Origin: Streptomyces venezuelae
GTDB lineage: Bacteria; Actinomycetota; Actinomycetes; Streptomycetales; Streptomycetaceae
Direction: 5' to 3'
Assembly (NCBI RefSeq): GCF_008642275.1
Contig: NZ_CP029189.1
Span: 4,872,501-4,936,500 of the forward strand
DNA length: 64,000 bases
The notes under the pieces are model-generated. The model was given only the letters and a program-made list of their open reading frames with translations, was not told the origin of the DNA and did no database searches. Within the stretch, counting starts at the first letter, position 1, and each line of letters begins with the position of its first letter. A program made the translations under genes and the position numbers. Shown here piece after piece: positions 57,209 through 64,000 of the stretch.

Positions 57209-57778
57209 CTACGAGAAGGTCGCCGCCAGGGCATCCGCCAGGCCCGGTACCAGGCCCGCGCCGGTGAGGACCTCCGTCGAGGAGTCCTTCTCGCGCAGCC
57301 GCACCGCCGACTCGCGCGAGCCGTCGCGCAGCACGGCCACGGTGAGGCGCACCTCCTGCCGTTCCGGGTGCCCGGCGACCCACTTCGACAGCTGCTTGTC
57401 GTTCAGCCCCTCCGGAACGGAGGCCTCCGCGGACGGCGGCAGCATCAGGCGCTCCACCGTCAGAGCGCAGCCGACGACGGCGTCGGGCCAGGCGATGGTG
57501 CCGAGGAACTTGTCGAGCGGCGTCCCCTTCGGGACCTCGTCCTGCTCGATGGGGGTCAGGGAGGACTTGCCGGCGTCGTCCTGGTCGAGGCCGAGCTGGC
57601 TCGCCAGCCGCGGCTCCTGCTTCTTGAGGCGGGCCGTGTCGACGAGGGCGAAGAGCCGCGCGGGCTTGTCCCAGCCGAGGCCGGCCGCGTACTCGTCGAT
57701 CTCGAGGCAGGCGCGGGTCAGCGGACCGGCCGCCATGGGGGTGCCGGGGGAAGGCGAAAGGTTGGACATGGACAACAT
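57209..57778 (-). CDS. PPA1309 family protein
   Basis: 189 residues with the family stretch LTRACLEIDEYAAGLGWDKP near 22-41 and the region SKWVAGHPERQEVRLTVAVL near 130. It is a soluble actinobacterial protein of unknown function, named after a Cutibacterium protein. AAGGAGG lies 4 nt before the ATG at 57778; the ATG at 57769 (MSNLSPSPG) is the other candidate but sits 13 nt from the site. It is divergent from the UPF0182 gene, 118 nt away. Confidence 0.85.
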   Translation of the reverse strand: MLSMSNLSPSPGTPMAAGPLTRACLEIDEYAAGLGWDKPARLFALVDTARLKKQEPRLASQLGLDQDDAGKSSLTPIEQDEVPKGTPLDKFLGTIAWPDAVVGCALTVERLMLPPSAEASVPEGLNDKQLSKWVAGHPERQEVRLTVAVLRDGSRESAVRLREKDSSTEVLTGAGLVPGLADALAATFS

Positions 57779-57896
57779 CCTGCCTCCTTTCCATCGATAA
57801 CCGGGAACTGACCAAAGCCTCAGTAAGTTGCATGAGTGGGCTCTACGATCGGGGGCCCGTTCAATACCAGACTCAGCGACTTTCGAGGTGCGCACC

Positions 57897-60782
57897 TTGG
57901 CTTTCCAGATGCCGGACCGCGGCGGAGGCCCTTCCGGGCCACGGATGAGAGTCGGCCGCCCCTCCCGGCGGGCCCGAACTCTCCTGATGACCTTGGGCGT
58001 GCTGGCCGTCCTGGCCATGCTCTTCATCATGTTCGCGGGCTTCTGGACTGACTGGCTCTGGTTCCGCTCCGTGAAGTACTCCACCGTCTTCACCACCACC
58101 CTGTGGACCAAGATCGGCCTCTTCGCCGTCTTCGGTCTGCTGATGGCCGGTGCGGTGGGGCTGAACATCTGGCTGGCCCACCGGCTGCGGCCGCCGCTCA
58201 GCGCGATGTCGTTGGAACAGCAGAGCCTCGACCGCTACCGGATGAGCATCGCCCCGTACAAGAAGTGGCTGCTCCTGGGCATCGCGGTGCTCGTCGGCCT
58301 GATCGCGGGCGCCTCCGCGGCCGGCCAGTGGAAGACCTGGCTCATGTACGTGAACGGAGTGCCCTTCGGTTCGAAGGACCCCCAGTTCCACATGGACGTG
58401 TCCTTCTACACCTTCGACCTGCCCTGGTACCGCTTCCTGCTCGGCTTCGGCTTCGCCGCCGTCGTCCTGTCGGTGATCGCCGCGGCCGTCGTGCACTACC
58501 TGTACGGCGGACTGCGCGTGACCAGCCCGGGCGCGCGGGCCACCGCCGCCGCCACCGGTCACCTGTCGGTGCTCCTCGGCCTCTTCGTCACGCTCAAGGC
58601 GGTCGCCTACTGGCTCGACCGGTACGGGCTCGCCGTGAAGTCCAGCGACTTCAAGGCCGCCGACAACTGGACGGGCCTGCGGTACGTCGACGCGAACGCC
58701 TACCTGCCGGCGAAGACGATCCTCGTCGCCATCGCCGCGATCTGCGCCGTGCTGTTCTTCGCGACGCTCTGGCGCCGCACCTGGCAGCTGCCGGTCATCG
58801 GCTTCGGCCTGATGGTGCTTTCGGCGATCCTGATCGGCGGGCTCTACCCGGCGATCGTGCAGAAGTTCCAGGTCCAGCCGAACGAGCAGGCCAAGGAATC
58901 CCCGTACGTCCAGAAGAACATCAAGGCCACCCGCGACGCCTACGGGATCGCGGGCGCCCAGGTCTCGGACTACCCGGGCGTCCCGCAGACCGAGGACCGG
59001 ACCAAGCTGCGGCCGCAGGCCGACACCACGGCCAGCATCCGCATCCTCGACCCGAACATCGTCTCGCCGGCCTTCCAGCAGCTCCAGCAGGTCAAGGGCT
59101 ACTACGCCTTCCCGTCCACGCTCGCCGTGGACCGGTACAGCGGCCAGGACACGGTCATCGGGCTGCGCGAGCTGAACATCGGCGGCATCCCGAAGAACAA
59201 CTGGATCAACGACCACTTCAAGTACACGCACGGCTACGGCGTGGTCGCGGCCAAGGGCACCACCGTGAAGGAGGGCGCTCCCGACTTCACCCAGTCCGAC
59301 CTGCCCTCCAAGGGCGTGTTCGGCACGGACTTCGAGCAGCGCATCTACTACGGCGAGCAGACCAAGCAGTACTCGATCGTCGGCGGTCCGCAGAAGGAGC
59401 TCGACTACTCCGACGACAAGGGCGAGAAGGAGACCAGCTACAAGGGCAACTCCGGCGTCAACCTCGACAACCCGGTCAACCGGGCGGCGTACGCGCTCAC
59501 CTTCAACGAGCCGCAGATCCTCTACTCCGGCGCCATCGGCGACGGCTCGCGGATCCTCTACAACCGCACGCCCAAGCAGCGCGTCGAGGCCGTCGCCCCG
59601 TGGCTGACCATCGACGGCGCGCCCTACCCGGCCGTGATCGACGGCCGGATCAAGTGGATCGTCGACGCGTACACGACCACCAACGGCTACCCGTACGCCT
59701 CGCGCACCACGCTGGGGCAGAGCACCGCGGACTCGCTGACCAACAGCCAGCGCGCGGTGGTCGCCCAGGAGAACCAGGTCAACTACATCCGCAACTCGGT
59801 CAAGGCCACCGTCGACGCGTACGACGGCTCGGTGGACCTGTACCAGTGGGACACCCAGGACCCGGTCCTGAAGACCTGGATGAAGGCGTTCCCGGGCACG
59901 GTGAAGCCCAAGGCGGACATCAGCAAGCCGCTCATGGACCACCTCCGGTACCCGCAGGACCTCTTCAAGGTCCAGCGCGAGCTGCTGACCCGCTACCACG
60001 TCACCGACCCGCAGACCTTCCTCAGCGGCAGTGAGGCGTGGGCGGTCCCGGACGACCCGACGACCAAGGCCGGTACGGCCGTTCCGCCGTACTACCTGTC
60101 GATGAAGATGCCGGGCCAGAAGGAGAAGGACCAGGTCTTCTCGCTCACCACGACGTTCACGCCGAACGAGCGGCCCAACCTGAGTGCCTTCATGGCGGTC
60201 AACGCCGATCCGGGCACCCCGGAGTACGGCAGCATCCGCATTCTGAAGATGCCGACCAGCAAGCCGCCGGACGGCCCGAGCCAGGTGCAGAGCAAGTTCC
60301 AGTCGGAACCGAAGATCGCCGAATCCATCCGCCTGCTGCGCGGTGGTGACTCGGAGATCGAGTACGGCAACCTGCTCGCGGTGCCGCTCGACGGCGGGAT
60401 GCTCTACGTGGAGCCGGTCTACGTCCGCAGCTCCACGCTGAAGTACCCGCTGCTGCGCAAGGTGCTCGTGACGTACGGCAACCAGACCGCCTTCGAGGAC
60501 ACCCTGGAGAAGGCGCTGAACGTGGTCTTCGGGGCCGAGGCGCCGACGGTTCCGGTACCCCCGGACCAGCCGCCGGGCACGGTCACGCCGCCGACCGCCC
60601 AGGACCCCACGGTCAAGGCGGCGCTCGGCGACGCACAGAAGGCCATCGAGGATGCCGAGAAGGCCCGTCAGGCGGGCGACTGGGCAGCCTTCGGCAAGGC
60701 CCAGGAGGAGATCAAGGCCGCGCTGAAGCGGGCGATCGAGGCCGAGGCGAAGCTGACCGCGCCCACACCGGCCGGCCAGTGA
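57897..60782 (+). CDS. UPF0182 large membrane protein
   Basis: 961 residues. About seven N-terminal membrane helices (25-330, including [20 protein letters not shown]) are followed by a large extracytoplasmic domain (about 340-880) and an acidic Pro-rich helical tail ([18 protein letters not shown]). UPF0182 proteins are conserved in actinobacteria and cyanobacteria with no known function (M. tuberculosis Rv3193c). I place the start at TTG 57897 ([11 protein letters not shown]) because GAGG lies 8 nt upstream; ATG 57909 is the conservative alternative. The tRNA-fMet gene follows. Confidence 0.88.
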   Translation: MAFQMPDRGGGPSGPRMRVGRPSRRARTLLMTLGVLAVLAMLFIMFAGFWTDWLWFRSVKYSTVFTTTLWTKIGLFAVFGLLMAGAVGLNIWLAHRLRPPLSAMSLEQQSLDRYRMSIAPYKKWLLLGIAVLVGLIAGASAAGQWKTWLMYVNGVPFGSKDPQFHMDVSFYTFDLPWYRFLLGFGFAAVVLSVIAAAVVHYLYGGLRVTSPGARATAAATGHLSVLLGLFVTLKAVAYWLDRYGLAVKSSDFKAADNWTGLRYVDANAYLPAKTILVAIAAICAVLFFATLWRRTWQLPVIGFGLMVLSAILIGGLYPAIVQKFQVQPNEQAKESPYVQKNIKATRDAYGIAGAQVSDYPGVPQTEDRTKLRPQADTTASIRILDPNIVSPAFQQLQQVKGYYAFPSTLAVDRYSGQDTVIGLRELNIGGIPKNNWINDHFKYTHGYGVVAAKGTTVKEGAPDFTQSDLPSKGVFGTDFEQRIYYGEQTKQYSIVGGPQKELDYSDDKGEKETSYKGNSGVNLDNPVNRAAYALTFNEPQILYSGAIGDGSRILYNRTPKQRVEAVAPWLTIDGAPYPAVIDGRIKWIVDAYTTTNGYPYASRTTLGQSTADSLTNSQRAVVAQENQVNYIRNSVKATVDAYDGSVDLYQWDTQDPVLKTWMKAFPGTVKPKADISKPLMDHLRYPQDLFKVQRELLTRYHVTDPQTFLSGSEAWAVPDDPTTKAGTAVPPYYLSMKMPGQKEKDQVFSLTTTFTPNERPNLSAFMAVNADPGTPEYGSIRILKMPTSKPPDGPSQVQSKFQSEPKIAESIRLLRGGDSEIEYGNLLAVPLDGGMLYVEPVYVRSSTLKYPLLRKVLVTYGNQTAFEDTLEKALNVVFGAEAPTVPVPPDQPPGTVTPPTAQDPTVKAALGDAQKAIEDAEKARQAGDWAAFGKAQEEIKAALKRAIEAEAKLTAPTPAGQ

Positions 60783-60831
60783 TCAACGGGTAATGGCTCC
60801 ACCCCGTGTCGTGATACTGTGGTTTCACCGA

Positions 60832-60905
60832 CGCGGGGTGGAGCAGCTCGGTAGCTCGCTGGGCTCATAACCCAGAGGTCGCAGGTTCAAATCCTGTCCC
60901 CGCTA
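60832..60905 (+). tRNA. Initiator tRNA-fMet (CAT)
   Basis: A full cloverleaf of 74 nt without encoded CCA. The acceptor starts C1, which cannot pair with T72 (an initiator hallmark), then GCGGGG pairs with CCCCGC. The anticodon arm is CTGGG-CTCATAA-CCCAG, with the three G-C pairs typical of initiators, and the T-arm contains GGTTCAAAT. The anticodon CAT lies at 60866-60868. TACTGT at 60815-60820 is a likely -10, and a 14-bp terminator follows. Confidence 0.95.
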
Positions 60906-60913
60906 CTGAAGAT

Positions 60914-60944
60914 GAAGGCCCGGATCCATGGGATCCGGGCCTTC
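60914..60944 (+). terminator. Terminator after tRNA-fMet
   Basis: Positions 60914-60927 are perfectly complementary to 60931-60944 with a 3-nt ATG loop. It follows the tRNA by 9 nt. Confidence 0.8.
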
Positions 60945-61106
60945 GTCATGTCCGGAGCGGACACGCGGTAGCCGGGGAGGGTGACTTGTGGGTGGAGCGT
61001 GTTTGACTTACCCCACTGTGGGCATGTCGACAAAACGCTGTAGTGACCTCACTGGCTGCGACATACCAGGTGTACGCGGGTAGCAGGTGATGCGACGATG
61101 GGATTT

Positions 61107-62969
61107 ATGGGGGAGAGGTCAACTCTGCTGGAGACAGGGCGGTTTGTGAGGGCGGAGTCCGGGGCGGACGCAGAGGCCGAGGGGGCGGCTCCGGTCGTCG
61201 ACGCGCAGACCGCACTGACCGATGCGGATTTCTTGGACAAGCACGGCGCGGAGGAGATGTTCGCCGAGACCGACGCGGCAAGTGACGCCGAGCTGGAAGC
61301 ACGGCACCGGGTGGCCGCCGACAAGGGCGACCCCGGGGCCATGAGCGTGCTCGGCGCGCTGCTGCTGCGCCGCGGCGACCTCGACGGCGCCGAACCGTAC
61401 CTGCGCGGAGCCACCGGCGAGGGGGACCGGGCCGCCGCGAACAACCTCGGCGTGCTGCTCCACCAGCGGGGCTACCCCGAGGACGCGGCCGGCTGGTGGC
61501 GGGTCGCCGCCGTCGCCGGATCCGCTCCCGCCGCGCACGCCCTGGGCCGCTACTTCCGCGAGCGCGGCGACGAGCCCGCCGCCGAGTACTGGATGCGCCA
61601 GGCGGCCGAGTCCGGCCACGCGCTGGGCGCGTACGGGCTGGCCGACCTGCTGGAGCACCGCGGCGACAAGGGCGTCGAGCGCTGGTTCCGCGCCGCCGCC
61701 GAACAGGGTCACCGCGAAGCCGCGTACCGGCTGGCGAGGCACCTGCGCAAGGGCGACCCCACCGAGGCCGAGCAGTGGTACCGGCAGGCCGCTGCGCGCG
61801 GGCACCGGCGCGCCGCCCTGCACCTGGGCGCCCTGCTGGAGGCGCGCGGCGAGCTCAAGGAGGCCGGGCGCTGGTACCTGACCTCCGCCAAGCAGGGGGA
61901 GGCCCGGGCGGCGTGCGCGCTCGGCTTCCTGCTGCGCGACGCCGGCGACGAGGAGAGCGCCGCGGTGTGGTGGCACCGGGCGGCGCAGGACGGCGACGGC
62001 AACGCCGCCAACGCGCTGGGCGCGCTGCACGCGGCACGCGGCGAGACCCAGACCGCGGAGCGCTGGTACCGGACCGCCATGGACGCGGGCGACCAAAACG
62101 GGGCGTACAACCTTGCTCTGCTCTGTGTCGCACAGGACCGGACCGCACAGGCCGAGCAGTGGTACCGGCGAGCGGCCTACGCCGGGCACCGCGAGGCGGC
62201 CAACGCGCTGGCGATCATGCTGCTGCAGGTCGGGGACGCGGCGGGCGCGGAACCGTGGTTCTCGAAGGCGGCCGAGGCGGGCAGTGTCGACGCCGCGTTC
62301 AACCTCGGGATCCTGTTCGCCAGCCGCGACGAGGACCGTACGGCGCTGAAGTGGTACGAGCGGGCCGCCTCGGCCGGTCACACCGACGCGGCGCTGCAGG
62401 TCGGCATCGCGCTGGTGCGGGACGGCGAGGACCGGGCGGCCGAGCGGCACCTGCGCTGCGCGGCCGGCGGCGGCAGCGCGGAGGCGGCGTTCCGGCTGGC
62501 CGCGCTGCTGGAGTCGCTGGCCCCGCCGCCGGAGCCGGTGGCCCTGGGCGAGCCCGTGGGCGGCGCCCCGCGCACCGAGAGCGAGGAGTGGTACGAGCGG
62601 GCCGCCGAGTTGGGGCACCGCCGGGCCCAGGTGCGGGTCGGCATGCTGGCCGCCGCCCGTGGCGACCTGGCGGTCGCCGCACGCTGGTACCGGGAGGCGG
62701 CCGAGGCCGGCTCGCGCAACGGCGCCTTCAACCTCGGGCTGCTGCTGGCCCGGGAGGGGAACGAGCCCGAGGCCGCCCTGTGGTGGACCCGCGCGGCGGT
62801 GGCGGGCCACGGCCGCGCCGCCCTGCGCCTCGGACTGCTCGCGGCCCGCCACGGGGACCTCGCGGAGGGCCAGAAGTGGTGCGTGCGCGCCATGGAACTG
62901 GGCCCGGCCGAGGTCTCGCAGCGCGCGGCCCGGCTCCGCGAGGCCCTGGCCGAGGAACTCTCGGCCTGA
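61107..62969 (+). CDS. Sel1/TPR-like repeat protein
   Basis: About 620 residues. After a ~65-residue acidic start come roughly fourteen helical-hairpin repeats of about 36 residues with the pattern G-x3-A-x2-LG-x-LL-x2-RG-x4-AE-x-WYR-x-AA (for example AEQWYRQAAARGHRRAALHL). Such solenoids bind peptides or scaffold complexes; no catalytic domain or membrane segment is seen. I prefer the ATG at 61107 (MGERSTLLETG); the one at 61098 is nine bases earlier, and neither has a clear binding site. TTGACT at 61003-61008 may belong to an upstream promoter. The interaction partner is unknown. Confidence 0.85.
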   Translation: MGERSTLLETGRFVRAESGADAEAEGAAPVVDAQTALTDADFLDKHGAEEMFAETDAASDAELEARHRVAADKGDPGAMSVLGALLLRRGDLDGAEPYLRGATGEGDRAAANNLGVLLHQRGYPEDAAGWWRVAAVAGSAPAAHALGRYFRERGDEPAAEYWMRQAAESGHALGAYGLADLLEHRGDKGVERWFRAAAEQGHREAAYRLARHLRKGDPTEAEQWYRQAAARGHRRAALHLGALLEARGELKEAGRWYLTSAKQGEARAACALGFLLRDAGDEESAAVWWHRAAQDGDGNAANALGALHAARGETQTAERWYRTAMDAGDQNGAYNLALLCVAQDRTAQAEQWYRRAAYAGHREAANALAIMLLQVGDAAGAEPWFSKAAEAGSVDAAFNLGILFASRDEDRTALKWYERAASAGHTDAALQVGIALVRDGEDRAAERHLRCAAGGGSAEAAFRLAALLESLAPPPEPVALGEPVGGAPRTESEEWYERAAELGHRRAQVRVGMLAAARGDLAVAARWYREAAEAGSRNGAFNLGLLLAREGNEPEAALWWTRAAVAGHGRAALRLGLLAARHGDLAEGQKWCVRAMELGPAEVSQRAARLREALAEELSA

Positions 62970-63066
62970 TCCGCCGGAGCCGACGCCGGGCCGCGCGCCG
63001 CGAGGTCCCGCCTGCCCTGAGGCGCGCCCTCCGGGCGTTCGGCGCTGCTTCGCCGACGGGCCCCGG

Positions 63067-64000
63067 TCAGCGGTAGAGCCAGGAGGTGGAGCGGGCGTAG
63101 ACGTGCCGGAAGGCGAGCGGCATCAGCAGGTCGTTGACGCGGCGCTGCACCGTGCCCGGGGTCTTCGAGTCGCGGTTCGTCGACGCGGCACGGGTCATCC
63201 GGGCCACCCGGGGCCGGCGCAGCCGGGTGTACTCGGCCAGGGCGTCGTCCACGCGCGGAACCGAAGCCACGCACCGCGCCAGGGCCACCGCGTCCTCGAT
63301 CGCCATCGACGCGCCCTGCCCGGCCCCGACCGGGTGGGCCGCGTCGCCGATCAGGACGGTGCGCCCGTCGTGCCAGACGGGCACGTCCGCCAGCCGGTGC
63401 ATCGGCATCGGGCGGTCGACGCGGGTGGCCGCCCTGATCAGGGACAGCGGCAGCTCCTCCCGGCCGTACAGCTCCGCCAGCAGGGCCCGGGTGACCCCGG
63501 CGGGGTCCGGGGGCTCCGGTGAGGGCACCTGGGCCGACCACCAGACCGTGCCGTCCGCCGCCGGGACGCAGAGGAACGCCCCCCGCCGGCCGAAGACGAA
63601 GTGGTAGGTGCCGGGTGTGAGGCGCACGCCTTCGGAGACCCCCGACACGCTGTAGAGCCCCGCGTACCGGACCTGCGGCGCTGCCGGGTCCAGCGCCGTA
63701 CGGGTGGCGGACCAGATGCCGTCGGCCGCCACCACCAGGTCCGCGTCCAGGTCCGCCGGGTCCACCCGCCGTCCCGTCTCGATCCGGGCCCCGGCCGAGG
63801 CCGCTTCGGCGCGCAGGACCTCCACCAGCCGCCCGCGCAGCAGCGTCGTGCTGTGCAGGCCGTCCGAGGCGAGCCGGCCGCGCGGCACCTCCCCGAGGAG
63901 CTTGCCCGAGGCGGACCACATCCGCTGCAGGGCGACCGGGAACCCGGCGGCCTGGACCCCGGCCAGGCAGCCCAGCGAGTCCAGCCCGCGCAGCCCGTTG
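63067..64000 (-). CDS. FAD-dependent monooxygenase (5' end beyond the window)
   Basis: The C-terminal ~310 residues of a flavin-dependent aromatic hydroxylase-like enzyme. DADLVVAADGIWSATR is the DG motif region, and VLIGDAAHPVGAGQGASMAI is the GD motif that contacts FAD ribose. The frame stays open to the right edge of the window, so the N-terminal GxGxxG FAD-binding motif lies outside. The gene points leftward and ends 97 nt from the Sel1-repeat gene (convergent). Such enzymes hydroxylate small aromatic or antibiotic-like molecules using NAD(P)H and oxygen. The substrate cannot be told from this part. Confidence 0.88.
   Translation of the reverse strand, partial: NGLRGLDSLGCLAGVQAAGFPVALQRMWSASGKLLGEVPRGRLASDGLHSTTLLRGRLVEVLRAEAASAGARIETGRRVDPADLDADLVVAADGIWSATRTALDPAAPQVRYAGLYSVSGVSEGVRLTPGTYHFVFGRRGAFLCVPAADGTVWWSAQVPSPEPPDPAGVTRALLAELYGREELPLSLIRAATRVDRPMPMHRLADVPVWHDGRTVLIGDAAHPVGAGQGASMAIEDAVALARCVASVPRVDDALAEYTRLRRPRVARMTRAASTNRDSKTPGTVQRRVNDLLMPLAFRHVYARSTSWLYR

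Noticed and set aside
57873..59999. 708-codon minus-strand frame opposite UPF0182
   Set aside because: Antisense shadow rich in Val, Asp, Arg and Gly; UPF0182 on the plus strand is well supported.

Overview
This window looks like Streptomyces chromosome. GC content is very high (above 70% by eye), codons almost always end in G or C, GTG starts are common, and nearly every gene has clear Streptomyces-type relatives, including a WblC/WhiB7 regulator, tellurium-resistance TerD, PPA1309, DUF3107 and DUF3152. No insertion sequence, prophage, CRISPR array or rRNA operon was seen. One RNA gene is present, an initiator tRNA-fMet at 60832-60905.

Layout. 1-7.7 kb: a zinc-ribbon DUF6758 protein, a PHP phosphoesterase, a MarC membrane protein, a tiny conserved protein, an alpha/beta hydrolase, a DEAD-box RNA helicase with a repeated basic tail and apparently a CTG start, a ferritin-fold protein and DUF3107. 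7.8-11.4 kb: a TetR regulator with a palindromic operator candidate, then an alpha/beta hydrolase and a DUF3152 zinc protein in one operon. 11.4-17.1 kb: an oligopeptide ABC operon (lipoprotein SBP, two permeases, one fused double ATPase) preceded by a leaderless 31-codon peptide and a strong hairpin, which together look like an attenuator. 17.3-22.0 kb: a four-gene polysaccharide block (PelF-like glycosyltransferase, membrane protein, sugar epimerase, Spherulin-4-like glycoside hydrolase). 22.0-29.4 kb: MoeZ, a secreted S33 peptidase, a SUKH-like protein and a large flippase-like/kinase-like fusion. 29.5-43.2 kb: DNA repair, with an alkyltransferase-like protein, the AdnA and AdnB helicase-nucleases, an M20 peptidase, NudC, mycoredoxin and UvrD2. 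43.2-44.9 kb: wblC with its long leader, uORF and terminator. 44.9-64 kb: ABC1 kinase, ThiF-like protein, YgjP-like metallopeptidase, a TerD-AIM24 fusion with two AIM24 genes, Nudix, DUF2342, an SDR, MoaE, a PDZ-Lon-like protease, PPA1309, UPF0182, tRNA-fMet, a Sel1/TPR protein and a truncated FAD monooxygenase at the right edge.

From memory of Mycobacterium tuberculosis, most of this backbone matches the Rv3193c-Rv3211 gene set (UPF0182, PDZ protease, DUF2342, ThiF, ABC1 kinase, whiB7, uvrD2, mycoredoxin, nudC, adnB/adnA, ATL, moeB1, DUF3152, TetR, DUF3107, ferritin-like, rhlE). Against that backbone, 11.4-22.0 kb (peptide transporter plus polysaccharide block) sits between the DUF3152 gene and moeZ and looks like an accessory insertion. 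It is the best place in the window to look for an undescribed system. The other strong leads are the opp and wblC leader attenuators and the acidic-tryptophan repeats in the AdnB linker.
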